A DNA stretch of 64,000 nt from Candidatus Peribacteria bacterium (GTDB taxonomy: Bacteria; Patescibacteriota; Gracilibacteria; Peribacterales; Peribacteraceae). This document shows positions 45,858 to 54,775 of this stretch, piece by piece. How positions within the stretch are numbered: position 1 is the stretch's first letter; every line of letters begins with the position of its first letter. Under the pieces are notes generated by a model, which made no database searches, was not told the DNA's origin, and saw only the letters and a program-made list of their open reading frames with translations. The DNA is taken from NCBI GenBank assembly GCA_943350395.1, contig CALRAD010000004.1:21327-85326 (forward strand), read 5' to 3'. The position numbers were made by a program, and so were the translations under genes.

Positions 45858-45886
45858 GGATCTTGTATTTTTCCCCGTTTTTCTTC

Positions 45887-45914
45887 TTGACCCGTCAAAT
45901 TCCGTGAGTACAAT
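45887..45914 (+). promoter_or_regulatory. Strong promoter upstream of a small RNA and the 23S gene
   Basis: -35 TTGACC (45887-45892), 16 bases, -10 TACAAT (45909-45914), the same arrangement as the rpoB promoter. Transcription would start near 45921. Confidence 0.75.
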
Positions 45915-45920
45915 GCCTCA

Positions 45921-46010
45921 GCACTATGCAATTTTCCCGCTCGTACCCGTAGCATCATTTGCCTCTTGGCACATGCTTCTACGGGTGCGCGCGAGCCACC
46001 CGTTTTTTTT
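45921..46010 (+). ncRNA. Attenuator-like leader or small RNA with alternative hairpins
   Basis: Two mutually exclusive structures share ACGGGTG (45981-45987). One is a long hairpin: GCTCG and ACCCGTAG pair with CTACGGGT and CGAGC, enclosing TGCC-TCTT-GGCA. The other is a terminator ACGGGTG/CACCCGT (45981-46003) followed by eight T. No open frame of note is present. It could be a riboswitch or attenuator controlling the rRNA transcript, or a free-standing small RNA. I could not match it to SRP RNA, 6S RNA, tmRNA or RNase P RNA. Confidence 0.55.
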
Positions 46011-46068
46011 GCTCCGAAAGGAGTAAAAAACCCCGCAAAGTCCGCCTCAGGCGGACGACGTGGGGTTC
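46003..46068. terminator. Tandem hairpins, possibly bidirectional terminators
   Basis: TTTTTTTGCTCC-GAAA-GGAGTAAAAAA, then AACCCC...GTCCGCC-TCA-GGCGGAC...GGGGTT (46027-46067). On the minus strand the second reads as a stem followed by TTTTTT. They separate the small RNA from the 23S gene. A further inverted repeat ATCATGATCATT/AATGATCATGAT flanks about 46087-46130. Confidence 0.5.
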
Positions 46069-48241
46069 CCTCGGGTGACCTCCCCATCATGATCATTGAC
46101 ACCATCGGTTGGTATAAAAAATGATCATGATTCGAATACAATTTTGTTTGCGCATACCACGCGTCAATACGTATCTACGTATTGCCCGCGCTGTGATGCG
46201 TGAACAGCACAATTTCATTCCGCGCAAGCGGGATTTAGAACGTATATGTTACTCAACGCATCACACGGATGCCTCGACTCTGTACTCCGATGAAGGACGT
46301 GGCCAGCTGCGATAAGCTTCGGTCAGCCGCTAGGCAGGCGCTACCAGCCGAAGATTTCCGAATGGGGAAACCCCATAGACGTAATAGTTTATGACTCCAC
46401 TTCACGTGGAGAGGTATACTCCGTGAACTGAAACATCTCAGTAACGGGGGAAAAGAAATCAAACGAGATTGCCTTAGTAGTGGCGAGCGAAAAGGCAAGA
46501 GCCCAAACCCCGCTTCGGCGGGGGGTTGTAGGACCTTTATATCCGATTGCTTGAAGGTAGACGAACGACCTGGAACGGTCGGCGATACAGGGTGAGAGCC
46601 CCGTAGTCGAAACCCAAGAGCACGGTGAAGGATTCCTGAGTAAGGTCGGACACGTGAAATCCGGCCCGAACCCGGGTGGACCACCATCCAAGGCTAAACA
46701 GGTGCAGAGATCTATAGCGGATAGTACCGTGAGGGAAAGGTGAAAAGCACCCCGAAAGGGGGATGAAATAGTTTCTGAAATGTGATGCGAACAAAGAGTC
46801 GGAGCCCCGCTAACGCGGGGTGACGGCATTCCTTTTGCCTAATGAACCAACGACTTAGTTCTCAGCGGCGTGGATAAGGCAGCAATAGCCGAATCCGTAG
46901 CGAAAGCGAGTCTTCAATATGGCGTTTGTCGCTGGGACTAGACCCGAAACCGGGTGAGCTATCCATGAGCAGGATGAAGGTTATCGAAAGATAGCTGGAG
47001 GTCCGAACCATAAAGTGTCGCAAGACTTTGGGATGACTTGTGGATGGGAGTGAAAAGCTTACCGAACCCGGAGATAGCTGGTTCTCCTCGAAATGTTTTT
47101 AGGAACAGCCTCATGATACTCAGCAGGGGGTAGAGCTACTGTTTCGACAAGGGGGCCTTCTAGGCCTGCCAAGTCCTGACAAACTCCGAATACCTGCTTT
47201 TAATTTTCATGGGAGTGAGACGGTGACAGCGAAGTGCCATCGTCGAGAGGGCAACAGCCCAGATCGTTTGCTAAGGTCCCCAATATCAGTTCAGTATATC
47301 AAAGGAAGTGCCATCGCATAAACAACCAGGAGGTTTGCTTAGAAGCAGCCATCCTTTAAAGAAAGCGTAACAGCTCACTGGTCGATTGCGATAGCGCGCC
47401 GAAAATTTACGGGATTAAACTGATAACCGACGCAGCGAGTGCCGGAAGCATGCGTGCTTCAGGTGCAGTAGAGGAGCGTTCTCTTCAGCAGTGAAGCCTT
47501 CCTGTAAGGGATGGTGGAGCGAAGAGAAGTGAGACTGTTGGTATGAGTAACCACAAGGCAGGTGAAAACCCTGCCCGCCGAATTCCCAAGGTTTCCCACG
47601 CAACGTCGATCGACGTGGGGTTAGTCGGACCTAAGGTGAGGCCAAATGGCGTAGCCGATGGACAGCAGGCGAATATTCCTGCACCTCGTGTGTACCGACA
47701 AAGAGAAGAGTTTGAAAGCCGAGCCGGCCTCTGTTCTCTCGCAAGAGAGAGTATGTCAGTTTGGAACGATGATTCGGATCTAAGAGAGGCGTGACGGAGA
47801 CGGAACACCAGAACGTCTGCATTGACTGGACGTGGAAAGCGCGAAACGTTAAGAGCCGGAGGCAAATCCCCGGTTCGAGTCGAGCGCCGACCGATTACCC
47901 GCATTTATGCGGCTGAGTCTGCCTGTTTCAGCTTCCAAGAAAACCGTCGCTCTGAGGGACACATGAGACCGTACCGTAAACCAACACTGGTGGGATGGTC
48001 GAGTAGACCAAGGTGATCGGGACAACTTGCGTTAAGGAACTCTGCAAAATAGCGTCCGTAACTTCGGGATAAGGACTGCCCCATGTTTACATGGGGCCGC
48101 AGCGAAAGAGTCCCTGCGACTGTTTACCAAAAACACAGGTCCCTGCGAAGCCGTAAGGCAATGTATAGGGGCTGATGCCTGGCCAGTGCTAGAAGGTCAC
48201 GTGAGGGGGTTCACGCCTCCGATCTAAGCCCTAGCGAACGC

Positions 48242-48288
<47 letters not shown>

Positions 48289-48808
48289 GGTCGAAAGACA
48301 CTTGCCCGCATGCATCGCAAGGTGCAGCACTAAGGAATCAGCAGTGTATGTTTGGTGAAGTCCCCCGCGACAAGCGGGGTGCCCTGAGCGAAAGCAAGAT
48401 GGGCGGACTTAAAAGATTGCGAAATCTCTTTCAATTGCTATTTAAATTAGTTTAGAGACCCTCCTTCGCTCTCGAAGAGCTATGGAGGGCAGGCAGTAAC
48501 TACTAGTCGAAACCATTCATAGTGAGAAACGTGGCCATATGCTGGAACATCCCTGTATCTCTTATGCCGAAAGGTACGGAGTGGGGACAATCAGCAGGGA
48601 AGACCCCGCGAGGCGGGGAACCCTCAGAGACTTCACGCCACGCACCCCGAGAATCGGGGTGATGATAAAGTCCGATCCCTGCAGCGATGCAGGGGGCGAT
48701 TCATTCGTTTCGCCGCTAAAAAACTAACGTTGCTGAGCAATCAGCAAGGTATGTGCGCCCCGGTTTGTACCGGGGTCCTAGACTAACCATCTAGGGGAAC
48801 CAGAAACG
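48289..48808 (+). ncRNA. Group I self-splicing intron in 23S rRNA
   Basis: It interrupts the highly conserved TTCCTTGTCGGGT|AAGTTCCGACC after the base equivalent to E. coli U1951. The 5' exon ends in T and the intron ends in G, as group I rules require. P1 forms between exon CGGGT and intron GCCCG (48304-48308) with the U-G pair at the splice site. The R element TCAGAGACT (48624-48632) and S element GATAAAGTCC (48664-48673) form P7, with hairpin P8 (CACCCCGAGAATCGGGGTG) between them. Length 520; no homing endonuclease frame. Confidence 0.93.
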
Positions 48809-49057
48809 AAGTTCCGACCCGCACGAATGGTATCACGGTGGGGGCACTGTCTCGACGCAAGGCCCGGTGAAATTGCAGACCAGGTAAAAATGCCTGGTGA
48901 ATCACGGTAGGACGAAAAGACCCTATGAAGCTTTACTGTAGGCTGGCATTGTGCCGTTTATTTACGTGCGCAGGATAGGTGGGACCCTTTGAAGCTGTGG
49001 CTTTGGCCGCGGTGGAGGGGCCGTTGAGATACCACCCTCGTGTTTGAACGTCACTCA

Positions 49058-49189
49058 CCTACGGTCTTAGAAGAACTCAAAGCGAAATTCCAAAACGAAA
49101 AAACCAAATTCCAAGAAGATAAAAGAAGTACTGGAATTTGGAATTTATTTTTTGGCTTTTTACACTTCGAGTGTTTCTACGACCGTAGG
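49058..49189 (+). repeat. Hairpin insertion in 23S rRNA carrying a P2-type repeat
   Basis: CCTACGGTC (49058-49066) pairs with GACCGTAGG (49181-49189). Inside are further complementary blocks, including CCAAATTCC/GGAATTTGG. The core resembles the P2 repeats in rnpA and at 53611. In E. coli this helix is only about 25-30 bases. Confidence 0.75.
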
Positions 49190-49474
49190 GACATTGTTTG
49201 CTGGGCAGTTTAACTGGGGCGGTTGCCTCCTAAAAAGTAACGGAGGCGCGCAATGGTTCCCTAGCGCCGGATGGAAATCGGCGTCGTCGTGTAATCGCAC
49301 AAGGGAGCCTGACTGTGAGACGGACATGTCGATCAGGAGCGAAAGCTGGTGATAGTGATCCGGTGTCCGGGAATTTATTTTCCCTTTACCACGTGGGTGG
49401 GACATCGCTCAACGGATAAAAGTTACTCTAGGGATAACAGGCTGATCGGTTCCAAGCGCCCATAGCGACGAACC

Positions 49475-49533
<59 letters not shown>

Positions 49534-49546
49534 TGGCTGTTCGCCA

Positions 49547-49591
<45 letters not shown>

Positions 49592-49632
49592 TGGCCTCTA
49601 TCCTCCGTGATCAATTGGACAATTGCGAGAAC

Positions 49633-49664
<32 letters not shown>

Positions 49665-49723
49665 AACCTCTGGTGTACCTGTTGTTGCGTCAGCAGCATT
49701 GCAGGGTAGCTATGTTTGGTTGA

Positions 49724-49754
<31 letters not shown>

Positions 49755-49992
49755 TCATCTCAAGATTGATTGTCCCCATAATCCCCCTCGCAGACTACGA
49801 GGTAGATAGGCTACAGGTGTACGTGCAGCAATGCATTCAGCCGAGTAGTACTAACGGGAGATTGAACATATACGTTTATTTTCTGTGCTGTTCATGCGTC
49901 ATGAGCGGGCAGTACGTGGGTATGGAAGCGATTCCATTCTCCGCGTCTGTTATACTCAGACTGATTCTTGATCCTTTTTTTACCAACATTCT

Positions 49993-50112
49993 GTCTTGGT
50001 GCCTACGGCCCCGGGGAAACACCCGTTCCCATTCCGAACACGGCAGTGAAGCTCGGGCGCGTCGATGGTAGTATGGCATACGCTATGCAAGAGTAGATCG
50101 GCGCCAAGACAG
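49993..50112 (+). rRNA. 5S ribosomal RNA gene
   Basis: Helix I TGTCTTGGTGCC pairs with GGCGCCAAGACA. Typical internal blocks CCCGTTCCCATTCCGAACAC and TGCAAGAGTAGATCGGCGCC are present. About 120 bases; it starts about 120 bases after 23S. Confidence 0.95.
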
Positions 50113-50132
50113 AGTGTTTGTAACGTTACGAA

Positions 50133-50199
50133 AGGGGCTACCGCCCCTCTCGTGTGCTCACCCCGCAGAGGTGCGCCTCCAGACTGGCAAAGCCAGTCT
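50133..50199 (+). terminator. Hairpins after 5S rRNA
   Basis: AGGGGC-TACC-GCCCCT (50133-50148) and AGACTGGC-AAA-GCCAGTCT (50181-50199). Neither has a strong T tract, so termination here is likely but not certain. Confidence 0.45.
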
Positions 50200-50241
50200 T
50201 CGACGGCTTTGTTGATACGCAAGCGAAACACATGTGATAGC

Positions 50242-50490
50242 ATGCTGTTTATGCAGCGATTGAACCGAGATGGCACAAGTGCTGATGGTTATCCACCATT
50301 GATGCCTGGTTACTTTGGTAAAATTTCTCCTCATGACCAGCCGAAGCATATTTTACAGGTTGGCTATTATTGCCTCATGGACAGGGAAACAGGTCAATTG
50401 AGTGATGGAGCATCCTCTCGATTACGCGATCTTATGACTGACAAAAATAATTCTCCAAGAGCTGTTGAGTTACGTTGTGATCTCCCTTAG
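50242..50490 (+). CDS. Small hypothetical protein
   Basis: 82 residues from ATG 50242 (or 79 from ATG 50251). Contains GYPPLMPGYFGKISPHDQPK and LMDRETGQLSDGASSRLRDL. No signal peptide; no family recognised. It stands alone between 5S rRNA and the next small gene. Confidence 0.5.
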   Translation: MLFMQRLNRDGTSADGYPPLMPGYFGKISPHDQPKHILQVGYYCLMDRETGQLSDGASSRLRDLMTDKNNSPRAVELRCDLP

Positions 50491-50599
50491 ACAGGGGTTA
50501 TTTTCTTTTCTATTTGAGCAGAATTGTGCCTCATGTGAGGATTATTTGACGTAGGGATTTTTTTCAGTAATATCCGTCTAACTTTTTCCCTCTACTCCT

Positions 50600-50887
50600 A
50601 TGGCTTACGGTACGAATCGCGCTGACGGATTTTCAGGTCTCATCGCGGACGCTGAACCAAGAGAAGTGAAGTCTATAAGCGACGCACAGCCTGAAGAAAA
50701 AATTGATATGTTTGCAACGATGGCGATGAATAATTTTTCCATTGATCGAAGGCCGTCTTTTGTCGAAAGCGTCATCGCTGCGCAGCCCGCTCTTGCCGAT
50801 GGCTTGCGTGCCGAGGTTGCTGCCAGAGAGGCACGGGAGAGGATCGGTCAAGGCGTGAGAAGCAGAGTCAATGAGTTTGCCGCATAA
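50600..50887 (+). CDS. Small hypothetical protein
   Basis: 95 residues, soluble, helical towards the C-terminus (ALADGLRAEVAAREARERIG). The start follows a C/T-rich leader (TTTTTCCCTCTACTCCT), matching the local initiation style. Five bases separate its stop from the next gene. No family recognised. Confidence 0.6.
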   Translation: MAYGTNRADGFSGLIADAEPREVKSISDAQPEEKIDMFATMAMNNFSIDRRPSFVESVIAAQPALADGLRAEVAAREARERIGQGVRSRVNEFAA

Positions 50888-50892
50888 TCGTT

Positions 50893-51153
50893 ATGGGGAT
50901 TCATGCTCCAGGAAACGGCGATGAAGGGTACGATCTTGAATCGTTTGTTTTGAAAGATGTGCCGCCAGAAGGAATCACAGACATCCTCTCGGGAATTTTG
51001 GGGCAGGATGTGATGGAGCTCGATCATCCGGGCGACGTCGAATTCCCGGAGCAGACACCTGAGCTTACGGAGCTTGTTCCGGCGGAGCTGTTGCCGGTTG
51101 TCTATGTAATGCTTGGCGGAAGGAATAGAGTCGGTCACGCTCTGCGGAACTGA
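50893..51153 (+). CDS. Small acidic hypothetical protein
   Basis: 86 residues, strongly acidic in the middle (MELDHPGDVEFPEQTPELTE). No signal peptide or membrane segment. Probably co-transcribed with the gene at 50600. No family recognised. Confidence 0.55.
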   Translation: MGIHAPGNGDEGYDLESFVLKDVPPEGITDILSGILGQDVMELDHPGDVEFPEQTPELTELVPAELLPVVYVMLGGRNRVGHALRN

Positions 51154-51188
51154 TCGTGAAGGGTGAGTAGGGGATGTAACATTCGTCT

Positions 51189-51338
51189 ATGCTTAAAAAA
51201 TTGGATGATGATTTCATCGGTGACGACGATGTCTTTGACGACGATGATCCTCCGAGAACGAAATCGGCTGTTCAGCTTTCCGCTATACTTGAATCATGCA
51301 GGAACGATTGCAAAAAATACTGTCCGCACGGGGCATAG
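51189..51338 (+). CDS. Very short acidic hypothetical protein overlapping the next gene
   Basis: 49 residues beginning MLKKLDDDFIGDDDVFDDDD. It overlaps the start of the pseudouridine synthase gene by 43 bases in another frame, so it could be a translationally coupled small protein or simply the leader of that gene. Confidence 0.4.
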   Translation: MLKKLDDDFIGDDDVFDDDDPPRTKSAVQLSAILESCRNDCKKYCPHGA

Positions 51339-52069
51339 CATCGAGAAGGAAGGCAGAGGAATACATCCTTGCCGGTTTGGTGAAAGTGAATGGCGAAGTC
51401 GCGACACTCGGGCAGAAAGCTGATCCATTTGAGGACCAGATCGAGGTGGACGGTAGAGTACTGCAGGATCGCATAGAAATGCTTTACTACGTGATGAATA
51501 AGCCGGTAGGCGTAGAGACGACAAACGTCGACAAAGACGTCCCTGCAAGCGAAAAAATTCCGAAAAAAGCAGGTACAGCGAAATCTTCGGCCGCCGTGAC
51601 ATACGTTCCGTCCGTTCGGGACGTTCTGCCGAAAGAACTGCAGGGTAAGATTTTTCCTGTTGGCAGGCTCGATAAAGATTCTTCGGGGCTGTTGCTGTTT
51701 ACCAATGACGGTGTGCTTGCCTATCGCCTCACGCATCCATCGTTTCAGCATGAGAAAGAATATGAGGTACTCCTCGATCGTCCGATCGAACCGATTGCGT
51801 GCCGGAAGATCGAAGAGGGTTTCGAGATGGACGGGCACAAAACGAAGCCCCTCAAGTGCAGCAAAGTCGCCCCGAGCTTGATTCATATTGTCCTGACGGA
51901 AGGCAAGAACAGGCAGATCCGCCGCATGTGTCAGCATGTCGGGTACACGGTTCGAAGCCTGAAGCGCATTCGTATTATGACGCTGATGGACAGTATGCTG
52001 CCTGCGGGGCAGGTACGGATGCTGACAAAAGATGAGAAGAAAGCGTTGCTCAGGTCGGTTGGACTGTAA
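51296..52069 (+). CDS. RsuA/RluB-family pseudouridine synthase
   Basis: 257 residues. N-terminal S4 RNA-binding domain (MQERLQKILSARGIASRRKA), then the synthase core with the catalytic aspartate in GRLDKDSSGLLLFTNDG. NKPVGV (about 68) and GKNRQIRRMCQHVGY are also present. It isomerises a uridine in rRNA, large subunit if RluB and small subunit if RsuA; RluB/RluE-like is more probable but unproven. An insert (KKAGTAKSSAAV, about 97-108) is family-atypical. Confidence 0.9.
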   Translation: MQERLQKILSARGIASRRKAEEYILAGLVKVNGEVATLGQKADPFEDQIEVDGRVLQDRIEMLYYVMNKPVGVETTNVDKDVPASEKIPKKAGTAKSSAAVTYVPSVRDVLPKELQGKIFPVGRLDKDSSGLLLFTNDGVLAYRLTHPSFQHEKEYEVLLDRPIEPIACRKIEEGFEMDGHKTKPLKCSKVAPSLIHIVLTEGKNRQIRRMCQHVGYTVRSLKRIRIMTLMDSMLPAGQVRMLTKDEKKALLRSVGL

Positions 52070-52080
52070 TGTTTGTGATC

Positions 52081-52150
52081 CGTAGCTGCGATACCGTATC
52101 GCAGACGGCGGCGAATGCCGCCGATTCTGAGGCGCGGCGCCTCAGCTACG
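52081..52150. repeat. Compact palindromic element (family P5)
   Basis: 70 bp with ends CGTAGCTG/CAGCTACG and three internal hairpins (CGATAC-CGTATCG, CGGCG-AAT-GCCG, CTGAGGCGC-GGCGCCTCAG). Located 11 bases after the pseudouridine synthase stop. Confidence 0.7.
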
Positions 52151-52202
52151 AGAGAGGATAAACAACTGTCTATTTTTTTGTCCTGCGTTCATAATCGAAG
52201 CC

Positions 52203-53612
52203 ATGGACATCAAGCTCATCAGTCACGGCGCAGCGAGAGAAGTAACTGGCACGTGTCACGAGATCCGGGTCGGAGACAAGAGAATTCTCCTCGACTGCGG
52301 AATGTTTCAAGGTCGTCGCAGAGAATCTGCGGAGAAGAATGCAACGTTCAACTTCACTCCCAAGACCGACATCGATGCCGTAGTCCTCAGCCATGCGCAT
52401 GCCGATCATGCGGCACGCTTGCCTCTGCTCTATAAGAAGGGCTTTGCAGGTCCAATCTATGCAACGCATGCCACGCAAGATCTCTGTGCGGTGATGCTGC
52501 AGGATAGCGCCTACATTCAGGAGAAAGACGACGAGTTCTTCAGAAAGCACTTGGACAAATCGAGACTCGCAAGCGAAGGACCGCTCTACACGCAGAAAGA
52601 TGCCGCCGAGTGCATGGATCTCTTCGTCGGCAGAGACTTGCATGAGAAATTTCAGGTCGTGCCGGGGATCACGTGCGAGTTCTTCGAAGCCGGTCATATC
52701 TTGGGCTCCGCGATGATGCTTCTGGAGGTCGAGAAAGAGGATGGAAGTGTCGTGCGAATCGGGTTCTCCGGGGACATCGGCAGGAACACCCTTCCCATCA
52801 TCAAAGATCCGGAGTCGATGCCCGCAGTCGATTACCTCATCTGCGAGAGCACGTACGGCGATCGTGAGCATGACAGCATTACAACAGCCAGAGACAAGCT
52901 GAAAGAGGTGATTATCAAAACAGCGGCACGCGGCGGCAAGCTTCTGATTCCGGCATTCTCGCTCGAGCGCACGCAGGAGATCGTCTACGACCTGCATATT
53001 CTGTGGGACAGGAAAGAGATCCCGTCGATTCCGATCATCATCGACTCCCCGCTTGCGTCCCGTGTCACGGAAATCTTCAAGAAGCATCCCGAGTGCTACG
53101 ACCAGGCGATGTACGATAACTTCCTCAGAAAGTCTCATAATCCGTTTCAGTTCTCTCTCGTCACATACACCGAGAGCATGGAGCAGAGCAAGGATTTGAA
53201 CGGCAAACCCGGACCCATGATCATCATGGCGGGCTCCGGAATGTGCGAAGCCGGTCGCATTCGTCATCACCTCAAAAACGAGCTTGCCGATGCGAGAAAC
53301 ACGGTGCTTGCGGTTGGCTATATGGCGGAGAATACGCTCGGGCGGAGGCTTCTCGATCCGGATCAGAAAGATGTGAAAATTTTCGATGAGATCATTCGAA
53401 AGAAAGCAGAAATTCAGTACATCAACGCCTACTCGGGTCATGCCGACAAGAACGATCTCGATCGGTACATTCAGGCGGTACCGGGACTCAAACAGCTCTT
53501 TCTCGTGCACGGAGAAGAGAAGGCAATGTTCGCTCTCGCCGAACGAACGGTTGCTGCAAAGCCGATCGACATCGTGATGCCGGAGAGGGGGAAGGAATAC
53601 GTACTAGCGTAA
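52203..53612 (+). CDS. MBL-fold beta-CASP ribonuclease
   Basis: 469 residues. Metallo-beta-lactamase core with the zinc motif SHAHADHA (63-70), FEAGHILGSAMM, GFSGDIGR, then a beta-CASP insertion (FSLERTQEIVYDLH... PIIIDSPLA) and the C-terminal RMMBL motif (AYSGHADKNDL, LVHGEEKAM). This is the CPSF73/Ysh1-like group found in archaea and many bacteria, which processes or degrades RNA. The stop codon is immediately followed by a P2 repeat. C/T-rich leader. Confidence 0.93.
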   Translation: MDIKLISHGAAREVTGTCHEIRVGDKRILLDCGMFQGRRRESAEKNATFNFTPKTDIDAVVLSHAHADHAARLPLLYKKGFAGPIYATHATQDLCAVMLQDSAYIQEKDDEFFRKHLDKSRLASEGPLYTQKDAAECMDLFVGRDLHEKFQVVPGITCEFFEAGHILGSAMMLLEVEKEDGSVVRIGFSGDIGRNTLPIIKDPESMPAVDYLICESTYGDREHDSITTARDKLKEVIIKTAARGGKLLIPAFSLERTQEIVYDLHILWDRKEIPSIPIIIDSPLASRVTEIFKKHPECYDQAMYDNFLRKSHNPFQFSLVTYTESMEQSKDLNGKPGPMIIMAGSGMCEAGRIRHHLKNELADARNTVLAVGYMAENTLGRRLLDPDQKDVKIFDEIIRKKAEIQYINAYSGHADKNDLDRYIQAVPGLKQLFLVHGEEKAMFALAERTVAAKPIDIVMPERGKEYVLA

Positions 53613-53641
53613 ATTCCAAATACCAAAAACCAAATTCCAAA
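53611..53641. repeat. Dispersed repeat family P2 at the nuclease stop codon
   Basis: AAATTCCAAATACCAAAAAC then CAAATTCCAAA. It overlaps the last two bases of the TAA stop. Same family as in rnpA and the 23S insertion. Confidence 0.7.
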
Positions 53642-53739
53642 GAGCGCATTCTTGCGATTGCCAGATTTAAGAGTGACATAGAGAAAAGGGAGCAGGATGC
53701 TTCCTGCGGGTTTCATGCTTGGTGTATAGTGTTTTTTGC

Positions 53740-54090
53740 ATGTCACCCGCTTCGATCATCACCAAGCCTGTCACGAGAGCTTTCCTAAAGGAATTAGCTT
53801 TGGAGCGCTATGGAGACATGGTGAAGGTTGTTGTTGATTGCAAGCGCAAGATCATGGCCATTGGTGCACAGATGCATGCCGATGAAGAGCAGATGCTTCT
53901 GGAGGATGGCTCTGCTCAGGAAGACCTCTGGGGCATCAATATTTACCCTGAAAGATTTGGTGAAGATTGGATTGAATTTGATTCGATGATCAATCTGCGA
54001 CCGAGGCAGAATAATAGAACTCGATCCGTGGATGATCCGGTTCAACAAGAAGTGATTCGTTCTACTGTTTCCGTTCTTGTCCCGTCATGA
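53740..54090 (+). CDS. DUF5674-family protein
   Basis: 116 residues from ATG 53740 (MSPASIITKPVTR). The conserved pattern VKVVVDCKRKIMAIGAQMHA, DEEQMLLEDGSAQEDLWGIN and WIEFDSMINLRP matches DUF5674, a family I know mainly from CPR genomes. Function unknown. Its stop overlaps the next start by four bases (ATGA), a strongly coupled pair. Confidence 0.8.
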   Translation: MSPASIITKPVTRAFLKELALERYGDMVKVVVDCKRKIMAIGAQMHADEEQMLLEDGSAQEDLWGINIYPERFGEDWIEFDSMINLRPRQNNRTRSVDDPVQQEVIRSTVSVLVPS

Positions 54091-54434
54091 AACCTTTCAT
54101 TCACGAAGAGCTTGCATCCGGCCGTTGGAATACCTTCACTCTTGCCTTTCAGCTGGCCAATGTCGGTGCTGATTTCGGTCGTGCATTGAAGGGTAAGATT
54201 TCCGCCGATAACGCCCGCATGTGGTCGGCACTTGAACGCTGCCTCGAACTTCTCGACCTGACGATTGCCGATCCGAAGCACAGGAAGCGATTAAAAGAAC
54301 TCTGCAGGCTTCGGGAAGTGATCTGCGATTTCTTTGTCGGTGACAATGAATATCAATCGACAGGGGAATCTCTCGATCGTTACTTTCTTGCGTTCAATAT
54401 TGAAGCACAGAGGGAGAGGGAAAAAATTAGATAA
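54087..54434 (+). CDS. CPR-type hypothetical protein coupled to DUF5674
   Basis: 115 residues, all-helical pattern: SGRWNTFTLAFQLANVGADF, RALKGKISADN, ALERCLELLDLTIADPKHRK, LKELCRLREVICDFFVGDNE. Translationally coupled to the preceding gene (ATGA overlap). From memory, similar proteins accompany DUF5674 in other CPR genomes; a toxin-antitoxin-like pair is one possibility but unsupported. Confidence 0.7.
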   Translation: MKPFIHEELASGRWNTFTLAFQLANVGADFGRALKGKISADNARMWSALERCLELLDLTIADPKHRKRLKELCRLREVICDFFVGDNEYQSTGESLDRYFLAFNIEAQREREKIR

Positions 54435-54506
54435 AGGGAGCAGGATACCTGCCCACCGAAGCTTCGCAGAACGAAGGCGGGCTTCCTGCGTTTATTTGAA
54501 TAATTC

Positions 54507-54698
54507 CTATCTCGGGTTTCTGTCACCGAGAGTATCTATCCATTTTGAAAATTCTGCTTTTGTAACACCGTAGGTATCTAAAAAATATTGCTCACTTGGA
54601 CCGTCATCATGGTGACGACCCGGGATCGTCTTCGCAGCATCAGTTCTATCTTCTTTGCCGAGAATGTGTTTCTCACGTTCTGCCATAATATTGAGCAT
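54507..54698 (-). CDS. Small hypothetical protein
   Basis: 63 residues from ATG 54698 (MLNIMAEREKHILGKEDRTD), with a further internal ATG four codons on. The C-terminus GVTKAEFSKWIDTLGDRNPR looks like a small helix-turn element, reminiscent of DUF3606 but not a secure match. Sits just downstream of the LysRS gene on the same strand. Confidence 0.5.
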   Translation of the reverse strand: MLNIMAEREKHILGKEDRTDAAKTIPGRHHDDGPSEQYFLDTYGVTKAEFSKWIDTLGDRNPR

Positions 54699-54775
54699 TA
54701 TATATTTTTTCCATATTCTGTCAACAAATAGTCTTCCCAAACGCGGGTAGCAACCCGCTTCCATTTAGCTTCTAT

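Noticed and set aside
45921..46010. SRP RNA, 6S RNA or RNase P RNA
   Set aside because: The diagnostic core sequences (such as GGAAGCAGC of SRP RNA or the GAAAGTCC block of RNase P RNA) are absent.
45707..46141. 144-codon minus-strand frame across the leader region
   Set aside because: It covers the terminator, promoter and hairpins and overlaps the membrane-protein gene; composition is not protein-like.
46253..46829. Overlapping open frames on the minus strand of the 23S gene
   Set aside because: Spurious frames opposite conserved rRNA.
47855..47900. tRNA T-arm-like GGTTCGAGTCGAGC
   Set aside because: It lies within a variable part of 23S rRNA and no acceptor or anticodon arm can be formed around it.
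48539..48727. Open frame inside the 23S intron
   Set aside because: Only 62 codons, no LAGLIDADG, HNH or GIY-YIG motif, and it overlaps the catalytic core, so it is not a homing endonuclease.
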